The notes under the pieces: generated by a model
Database searches by the model: none
Told to the model about the DNA's origin: nothing
Seen by the model: only the letters and a program-made list of their open reading frames with translations
Position numbers and translations under genes: made by a program
In this document: one piece after another, positions 58,792-64,000 of the stretch
How positions within the stretch are numbered: position 1 is the stretch's first letter
Layout of the letters: each line of letters opens with the position of its first letter
Assembly: GCA_964441775.1 (NCBI GenBank)
Contig: CAYTVL010000022.1
Location: 1 to 64,000 of the forward strand
DNA length: 64,000 bases
Direction of reading: 5' to 3'
From: SYOC01 sp964441775
GTDB taxonomy: Bacteria; Desulfobacterota; Binatia; Bin18

Positions 58792-58979
58792 TATCCACGC
58801 GAGGCGACTCTTTTCCAGACGGACGAGTTTTCTTCCACGGCTTCCTGAATGGCTTGATTGCGATTAGAAAAAACCGCTCGTGCGACGAGTTGATCGGGCC
58901 GCGCTAAGGTTGATTCGTCAAGGGATATTGCCACTTTTGCTCTCGGCGCTGGACACCTCCGAGCGTGACCATATTTCAT
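58786..58979 (-). pseudogene. Ribbon-helix-helix antitoxin remnant
   Basis: From ATG 58979 the frame gives AKVAISLDESTLARPDQLVA and FSNRNQAIQEAVEE, a CopG-like ribbon-helix-helix pattern. It then goes out of frame at an A-run and stops at TAG 58791. Adding one A restores KLVRLEKSRLAWIA and a TAA inside the attC R'' box. Even so it is shorter than relatives, which continue for about 15 residues. No toxin partner follows. Probably a decayed cassette antitoxin. Confidence 0.6.
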
Positions 58980-58990
58980 ACCTCAAATGA

Positions 58991-59080
58991 GATCAACGTT
59001 TTGAAGGTGGAAGCGCCGAGCATTCAAAATCACCGGCCTGCGCGACTTTTTGCACAGGCCCGTGGATTGCGGGGTTAGCC
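58991..59080 (-). repeat. attC-like integron site D
   Basis: On the minus strand: R'' GGCTAAC, CCCGCAATCCACGGGCCTGT ... CGCAGGCCGGTG forming a central hairpin, and R' GTTGATC (one mismatch to GTTRRRY). 90 bases, directly after the stop of the 59082-59756 gene. Weaker than sites A-C. Confidence 0.5.
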
Positions 59081-59081
59081 A

Positions 59082-59756
59082 TTAGCTTTCACAGTATTTC
59101 CATATGAACCCCCCGGAGAAGTCAACAAACCAAAGATATATTTCGCGAACTCGGTCAGCAATTCGATCGGCTTCAATCCGGACATCCTTTTCACGCGGAA
59201 TGGCCCAAATTTGGCGAACTACGATGCTATCCACAATGTCGTCGGCAACCTTGAAATGCCAAAGATAGGCGATATCACCTCTGGTTATCGACGATATTCT
59301 TGCCTCGGGACGGGAAGCTCTATCTGAGACCGCTTGCTCGATAAGCTTTCCGCTTTCATCGTAGTGGAATGTCAGGTTATGCCGGACACGGCCAACGAAT
59401 TGCTCAAACTCGCTACGTTTCGGTGCTTTGGGCAAGAACTGCTCAAGTTCCTTGAAGGATTGTTGAGTTTGACCGTCGCAACGAGCAACAAGCGCCATTA
59501 GCACAGGGTTCTTCTTGATTTCTTCGATGACCTTCAGGCCTTCGTGAAGGTGAGCAATCTGTACCCTCACAAAGTACATGCCTGCTCCGATCTGGCGGAA
59601 CCTCCTGCCACTCGGCAGTTCTTTCTTCCATTCAGACAACGATTGGTTTGCCAGTAAAAGGTCATTGCAGGCCATCATTAATTTGATGACCGTGTTCGCG
59701 CCGCCTTGCGCCTGCAACCTCTCGAAGCTCAAATATTTCGTTGTTGTTCTGGCCAC
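59082..59756 (-). CDS. Hypothetical cassette protein
   Basis: 224 residues from GTG 59756, with no clear ribosome site (a later TTG or GTG may be the true start). Helical, with RFRQIGAGMYFVRVQIAHLH, FVGRVRHNLTFHYDESGKLI and DIVDSIVVRQIWAIPREKDV; the RxxxxH-NxxxHYD stretch recalls HEPN-like helical proteins, but the match is loose. The stop lies 2 bases before attC site D, so it is the first visible cassette of the array. No family recognised. Base composition is more AT-rich than its neighbours, in line with a mobile cassette. Confidence 0.65.
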   Translation of the reverse strand: MARTTTKYLSFERLQAQGGANTVIKLMMACNDLLLANQSLSEWKKELPSGRRFRQIGAGMYFVRVQIAHLHEGLKVIEEIKKNPVLMALVARCDGQTQQSFKELEQFLPKAPKRSEFEQFVGRVRHNLTFHYDESGKLIEQAVSDRASRPEARISSITRGDIAYLWHFKVADDIVDSIVVRQIWAIPREKDVRIEADRIADRVREIYLWFVDFSGGFIWKYCES

Positions 59757-59953
59757 GTTGGCGAAACCCGCTGTCGTAATAGCTAACTTGTGAATCTACT
59801 GCATCTTGCTTGGCAATATATCTCCATATTAGCCTGTCGTATAGCTCCGCAGGCGCATCGTGCAATGTCCTGTGTCTACTTCGTCACCAAGGCTCTGTGG
59901 AGTGCTTCCTAAAGACTGCACGTTTGTCAAGTGCGCGGCTTGTGCATCGTTTC

Positions 59954-61126
59954 TCAGCCCGCCTTCTCTTCCTTTGCGAGCATGTTCAAAGCGAGACCAG
60001 CGGCCCGTTCGGCGGCGCCACTGGACCCGAGCCGCCGTCGCACTTCGCGTAAACCTTCGCGCGCAGCCTCATAGGCTTGTGGATCGTCGAGCAACTGCCG
60101 GGCGGTATGAGCGATGCGTTCTGGCGTGACGGCGGATTGAATCAACTCTGGAACCACTTGTCGTTCCGCGATCAGATTTGGCATGCCAATAAATGGCACG
60201 CGAACGAACAAACGCGCCAGCGCGTACGTAACCGGAGCCATGCGGTACATAATCACCATTGGACATTCTAATAGCGCGGTCTCCAGCGTGGCGGTGCCTG
60301 AAGCGACCAGCGCTAGCGTTGCGGCGTGCACGATGTTGTAGGTGTCGCCTTGGACAATGTGGACTGGTTGCTGACCCACTTGCTGTTGCAATTGTTCCGC
60401 GTCCAGTGTGGAAGCGACGGCGAGAACAAATTGATAGGCGTCCCCGAGTTGCCGCGCCGCTGTCAACATTGGCGCCAGAAGATACCGCACTTCCTGTGCT
60501 CGACTGCCAGGCAGCAGAGCAATGATCTTCCGCTGGGGATCGAGGTCATACTGTCGAAACGTTTCTTCTCGCGAACGAGTGGGGCGCACACGGTCCACCA
60601 GCGGATGCCCCACAAAATCGACCTGGCAACCGTGCGCCGCATAAAAAGCCGACTCGAACGGAAAAATCGCCGCCAAGCGATCGACTCGTTTTGCGATTGT
60701 ATTCACCCGTCGTTTCCGCCACGCCCACACTTGCGGACTGACGTAATAGAATACCCGCACCCCGGCCTGCTTAGCGATCTTGGCCAAGCGCAAATTAAAT
60801 TCGGGAAAGTCGATGAGAATCAGCAGATCCGGCGGTTGTGTCCTGAGAATATTCGTGAGTTGACGATAGGCGCCAATCAGGGCGCGCAGTTTATCCCGCG
60901 CCTCAAACAGCCCCATGCCGGCGATGGTGGCTGTGTCCACGATGGTGTTCATCCCCGCCTCGCGTAAATACTGACCCCCGATGCCAAAGACCTCGATTGC
61001 CGGCTGTTGTTTCTTCAGCGCCACAACAAGGTCAGCGCCATGCACATCGCCAGAGGCTTCGCCGGCGACGAGCAAGACACGAGCACGAGAAAGAGCGGAG
61101 TGAGAAGTCGAAACGAGCAATGTCAC
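59954..61126 (-). CDS. lpxB: Lipid-A-disaccharide synthase
   Basis: About 390 residues from GTG 61126; the frame stays open to 61327 but the added residues are Arg/Gln-rich and unlike LpxB. ARVLLVAGEASGDVHGADLV, EVFGIGGQYLREAGMN, LLILIDFPEFNLRLAK, VFYYVSPQVWAWRKRRVNTI, VDFVGHPLVDRV and IALLPGSRAQEVRYLLAPM are the LpxB signatures. It condenses UDP-diacyl-GlcN with lipid X. In related genomes lpxB is directly followed by msbA; here 5.3 kb of attC-bearing DNA separates them. The 197 bases between the cassette gene and lpxB hold nothing recognisable. Confidence 0.93.
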   Translation of the reverse strand: MTLLVSTSHSALSRARVLLVAGEASGDVHGADLVVALKKQQPAIEVFGIGGQYLREAGMNTIVDTATIAGMGLFEARDKLRALIGAYRQLTNILRTQPPDLLILIDFPEFNLRLAKIAKQAGVRVFYYVSPQVWAWRKRRVNTIAKRVDRLAAIFPFESAFYAAHGCQVDFVGHPLVDRVRPTRSREETFRQYDLDPQRKIIALLPGSRAQEVRYLLAPMLTAARQLGDAYQFVLAVASTLDAEQLQQQVGQQPVHIVQGDTYNIVHAATLALVASGTATLETALLECPMVIMYRMAPVTYALARLFVRVPFIGMPNLIAERQVVPELIQSAVTPERIAHTARQLLDDPQAYEAAREGLREVRRRLGSSGAAERAAGLALNMLAKEEKAG

Positions 61127-61228
61127 TATTTGTCCATTGTAAAGAGATTCAGCAATCAGACAAGGAGATGCGGGTGCAGGAGAACGGCGGTTGCGCTTTG
61201 CCGACTTTCCCACTACCCTCGCCGCCAA

Positions 61229-63007
61229 ATGCGTATTCCCCGTGTGTTGCTCGTGTTGTTTTTCCTCGTGCTGCTTGGCGCGGCGTTGATCCTTTTCCCC
61301 CCGACGTGGCTGCCTCAGTCTCTTCAATCGTACCGTTACGCTTGGCTCGGCGAACCGCTATACCACCAGCCCCCAGTAAGTAAAAAAATTGATCTCGGTC
61401 AAGTCGAGCCGTTCTGTCCAGATACCCATCCAGAGTGGCGGAAAAGCCAAGTGATTGACGGCGTCACCATCGATGAATCACTTGCCTGTAATCCCGACAA
61501 TCCCTGGGCTGTCGCCGCCTTTGTGAAGGGGACGAACAATGTGTCGATGGAGACGCTGATGAAGTCCGGCCTCGCGCCTGATGCCGTGGTAGTGGGGGAG
61601 GATAAAGATGGCGACGGCGATCCGGACGAGATTACCATCAAACTTGAAGTGGTGGAGCTGAATGGTCACTCGCCAGACATCGCGGAGCCGTTCCCTGCTT
61701 TTTTCATTGCTCCCGGCATTCAGCCTGGCCTGTGGGTCTTTGCGCCAAAAACATCGGGTATGGCGACGAAGAATGTGGACTCGCTTGAAGCCAACGAGTT
61801 GCTGCGCGCCCCTTCCCCGGTCATTCGCGTAGAACAGGGCGACACGGTCAAGATCATTTTAGAGAACACCCATTACTTCCCGCACACCATTCATTTTCAC
61901 GGAGTAGACCATCCCTACTCGCATCATGAACGCCAAGGCAACGATGGCGTGCCGGAAACCAGCGAGATTCCGGTCATGCCGGGCGAGAGCCGCACGTATG
62001 AATTCTCCCAGTTCGACGCTCCTGAGTTCCACACTGGACATGGCGAAGTAGAGCCGGGCAAGAGTCGCACGTTTGAACTAGCCCCAAGACAGCCCGGCAC
62101 GATGTTCTATCACTGCCATGTCCAACCGCAACATCACATCCACATGGGGCTGCAAGGCATGTTCGTTGTCGAGGAGAATCGTCCCAATAACTGGGTGCAA
62201 ACGTTGAATGTCGGGGCGGGGCAAGTGCGGCATCCCTCCGTGGCCGTACACGAGCACTACGCTCAGGAGTACGATCTGCATTTTCAAGATATTGACAGCA
62301 CGCTGAACAACATCATCCAACAGACGAACGATCCGCGTTTGATCGAGCAAGCCATGAACCGCGAGTATAACGTCACCCAGCGCAGGGCGAATTATTTTCT
62401 CCTGAATGGTCGCTCGTTTCCTTACACCTTCCGTGAGTCGTTGATCGTGGTGGAGCCAGACCAGCACATTAAGCTGCGCGTGTTGTCCGGCGGAGAAGAG
62501 GGACTGTCCTTGCATAGTCATGGCCACAAAATGACGAGTACGCATTACGATGGGGTGGAGGCGAGCCCCGCCGCGCAGATTACCCGCGATGTCTTCTGGC
62601 TCAGCACGGCGCAGCGGGTGGATTTGGACCTCAACACCACCAATGATGGCTTACATAGCTACGGGGAAGGAGTGTGGATGTTGCACGATCACAAGGAACG
62701 GGCCTTCACCACGGATGGCATGCACCCCGGCGGCAGCGTCAGCGCTATTGTGTCGCGATCATATCTTGACGAGCATGGCTGGCCCAAGGTGCAAGGCGTG
62801 GACTGGACGCCGTTCTTTTCGCCGCGTTATTACCGGAGAGAAATTCCAGTCTGGACCATGTACGATCCTACTGGAATGCTTGGTGAAGCCGGGGCGCGTA
62901 CGCCCCGCTGGCCCCGCGCCATGCTCCTAGGCTTTGTCATCGGAGCACTGCTCGGGTTTGGCCTCGTGCTGGGGCGCACTGTGCTCCGTCGTTTTCAGAA
63001 TCCCTGA
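61229..63007 (+). CDS. Membrane-anchored multicopper oxidase
   Basis: 592 residues from ATG 61229 (no ribosome site; the open frame starts earlier, inside lpxB). N-terminal anchor VLLVLFFLVLLGAALILF and C-terminal span LLGFVIGALLGFGLVLG. Copper motifs: HTIHFHGVDH, FYHCHVQPQHHIHMGLQGMF (type 1 Cys-His with Met and trinuclear His), LSLHSHGHKM and WMLHDHKE. DKDGDGDPDEITI looks like an EF-hand calcium loop. It may oxidise metals or organics, or act as a terminal oxidase beside the PQQ dehydrogenase, whose gene converges on it with a 13-base overlap. Confidence 0.88.
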   Translation: MRIPRVLLVLFFLVLLGAALILFPPTWLPQSLQSYRYAWLGEPLYHQPPVSKKIDLGQVEPFCPDTHPEWRKSQVIDGVTIDESLACNPDNPWAVAAFVKGTNNVSMETLMKSGLAPDAVVVGEDKDGDGDPDEITIKLEVVELNGHSPDIAEPFPAFFIAPGIQPGLWVFAPKTSGMATKNVDSLEANELLRAPSPVIRVEQGDTVKIILENTHYFPHTIHFHGVDHPYSHHERQGNDGVPETSEIPVMPGESRTYEFSQFDAPEFHTGHGEVEPGKSRTFELAPRQPGTMFYHCHVQPQHHIHMGLQGMFVVEENRPNNWVQTLNVGAGQVRHPSVAVHEHYAQEYDLHFQDIDSTLNNIIQQTNDPRLIEQAMNREYNVTQRRANYFLLNGRSFPYTFRESLIVVEPDQHIKLRVLSGGEEGLSLHSHGHKMTSTHYDGVEASPAAQITRDVFWLSTAQRVDLDLNTTNDGLHSYGEGVWMLHDHKERAFTTDGMHPGGSVSAIVSRSYLDEHGWPKVQGVDWTPFFSPRYYRREIPVWTMYDPTGMLGEAGARTPRWPRAMLLGFVIGALLGFGLVLGRTVLRRFQNP

Positions 63008-64000
63008 ACGTAGGCCGCTACATCGGTCACCGACTGCTCGTCAAGCGTAGAGGGATAAAGGCGGGGCATCTTGGCCGAGGGATTTTTCACCCAGTTGATT
63101 GTCGCTGCCGTATCAAGTCGTGCGCGTAAGCCTTTCAATGCTGGACCTGAGCCGCCTTCGCCGTGGCCTCCGTGGCAGGCCGCACAGTTCTTAGCAAACA
63201 GTTCTTTGCCATGTTCTGCATCTGGGGCCGTGAGTGTTGTAGTGGTTGTCGTCGACGCTGGGGACGCGGCGGCTGGCGGCGCCGAGGCTGCTCCTGATGA
63301 TTGTTTGCGTTCCGCGAGCGCATAGAGGATGAGCGTCGGCTTGCCGTTCTCTCCGAAGGACAAGCGCGACGACGTGTTGCCCGAAGTAATCGCCACGTAC
63401 TGGACGCCGCCAAGCGCATAGGTAATCACGCCACCCGCCATGGCGCCGACAGTCTTCATCTTGAGCAGAGGTTTGCCGGTGGCGGAGTCGAGTGCGAGAA
63501 AGTTGCCGCTCATGTCGCCAGTGAATGTCACCCCGCCCGCAGTCGGAGTGATCCCCGCGACAACGGGCGCGTCAGCATGATACTGCCAGCGCACGGCGCC
63601 GGAATCTGGATCGACGGCGCTCACCCAACCGCTTCTTGCCTCATCCCAGTCCCAACTTCCGCCAAGCAGAAACTTACCGGGCTGGTACTCGACCTCATCA
63701 GACTTGAAGAGCGCACACCAGTCGACGGAGCCCACTACGATCTGTTTGGTCTTCTGATCGTAGGCTGGGCCATTCCATTCGACTCCGCCTACAGGGCCGG
63801 GACAACCGTGCACGCCTTTTGTGTTCGGCACGTGGTCGGGCTTTTTGATCGTCGTCACGGGAGTCATGAATACGCGCTCGTGCGATTCACGGTTGACGCC
63901 GTAAAGATGCCCATCCTTGCTGCCCAGCGCGACCATCGACTCTCCTCTGCTGTTCCAGTACAACATCGGCGCCGCAGCCAGATCGAGATCAAGCCCGTCG
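62995..64000 (-). CDS. PQQ-dependent dehydrogenase with C-terminal cytochrome c (partial)
   Basis: Open through the right window edge, so the N-terminus is missing. The visible part is the last blades of a quinoprotein propeller (GLDLDLAAAPMLYWNSRGES, GCPGPVGGVEWNGPAYDQKT, SAVDPDSGAVRWQYHADAPV, GNFLALDSATGKPLLKMKTV). A Pro/Thr-rich linker then joins a cytochrome c domain with heme motif NCAACHGGHGEGGSGP and axial-Met region SAKMPRLYPSTL. Such quinohemoproteins oxidise alcohols or similar substrates in the periplasm and pass electrons to heme c. Stop TGA 62995-62997 lies inside the end of the copper oxidase gene. Confidence 0.88.
   Translation of the reverse strand, partial: DGLDLDLAAAPMLYWNSRGESMVALGSKDGHLYGVNRESHERVFMTPVTTIKKPDHVPNTKGVHGCPGPVGGVEWNGPAYDQKTKQIVVGSVDWCALFKSDEVEYQPGKFLLGGSWDWDEARSGWVSAVDPDSGAVRWQYHADAPVVAGITPTAGGVTFTGDMSGNFLALDSATGKPLLKMKTVGAMAGGVITYALGGVQYVAITSGNTSSRLSFGENGKPTLILYALAERKQSSGAASAPPAAASPASTTTTTTLTAPDAEHGKELFAKNCAACHGGHGEGGSGPALKGLRARLDTAATINWVKNPSAKMPRLYPSTLDEQSVTDVAAYVQGF

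Noticed and set aside
1..64000. tRNA, rRNA or CRISPR arrays
   Set aside because: The intergenic stretches were read for cloverleaf arms, rRNA signatures and regularly spaced repeats; none was convincing. A tRNA covariance search was not possible here.

Overview
The window comes from a Gram-negative bacterium with a full lipid A/LPS core pathway (lpxB, msbA, waaA, lpxK, waaF, several core glycosyltransferases and sugar kinases). The mix of genes suggests a free-living, metabolically versatile deltaproteobacterium-like lineage (Desulfobacterota, Binatota or Tectomicrobia type): many two-component, Hanks-kinase and cyclase regulators, DUF1329, acyl-CoA dehydrogenases, amidohydrolases, a PQQ dehydrogenase and a MamK-like actin. 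The taxonomic call is inference only. No rRNA, tRNA or CRISPR array was recognised.

Left part (1-6 kb): the edge of an IS4/IS701-type insertion sequence abuts and truncates an AAA ATPase, which is followed by a TOPRIM-like partner broken by one in-frame TAG. This looks like a dead two-gene defence-type module. DUF4236-TPR, small zinc-ribbon, lipoprotein, orphan MlaD and two cytochrome c genes follow. A promoter and a strong terminator at 5.95-6.08 kb may define a ~90 nt RNA.

6-15 kb: five consecutive plus-strand genes form a phospho-signalling island: vWA protein, zinc-ribbon-FHA, zinc-ribbon-pseudokinase-PP2C, membrane Ser/Thr kinase, and a membrane FHA-vWA-FHA protein. It resembles an enlarged TerY-P type (vWA/PP2C/kinase) triad.

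15-33 kb: metabolic and regulatory genes. These are a phosphotriesterase-like hydrolase, DUF1329, two acyl-CoA dehydrogenases, a soluble histidine kinase, an amidase translationally coupled to a MamK-like actin, a serine hydrolase, and a class III cyclase with TolB-like/TPR parts. A winged-helix-AAA-TPR regulator follows, with three 11-bp direct repeats just upstream of its start.

33-40 kb: housekeeping genes (rpmB; then hldA-yicC-gmk-rel as an overlapping minus-strand operon), a receiver-only response regulator and an RfaH/NusG-like factor.

40-61 kb: one long minus-strand LPS region (lpxB ... msbA-DUF374 acyltransferase-waaA-lpxK-methyltransferase-Trm112-waaF-GT fragment-Kdo kinase-amidohydrolase-GT9-AP-superfamily enzyme-kinase/GT2 fusion-GT4), closed by an intrinsic terminator at 39.9 kb. 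Between lpxB and msbA lies a cluster of at least four attC-like integron recombination sites without an integrase in view. It carries an intact class D beta-lactamase, a MetE-like gene, a VapBC pair and other small cassette genes. Most of the small ones are broken; vapC carries a 90-bp MITE with an exact 3-bp target duplication.

Right end (61-64 kb): a membrane-anchored multicopper oxidase converges on, and overlaps, a PQQ-dependent dehydrogenase with a C-terminal cytochrome c domain that runs off the window.
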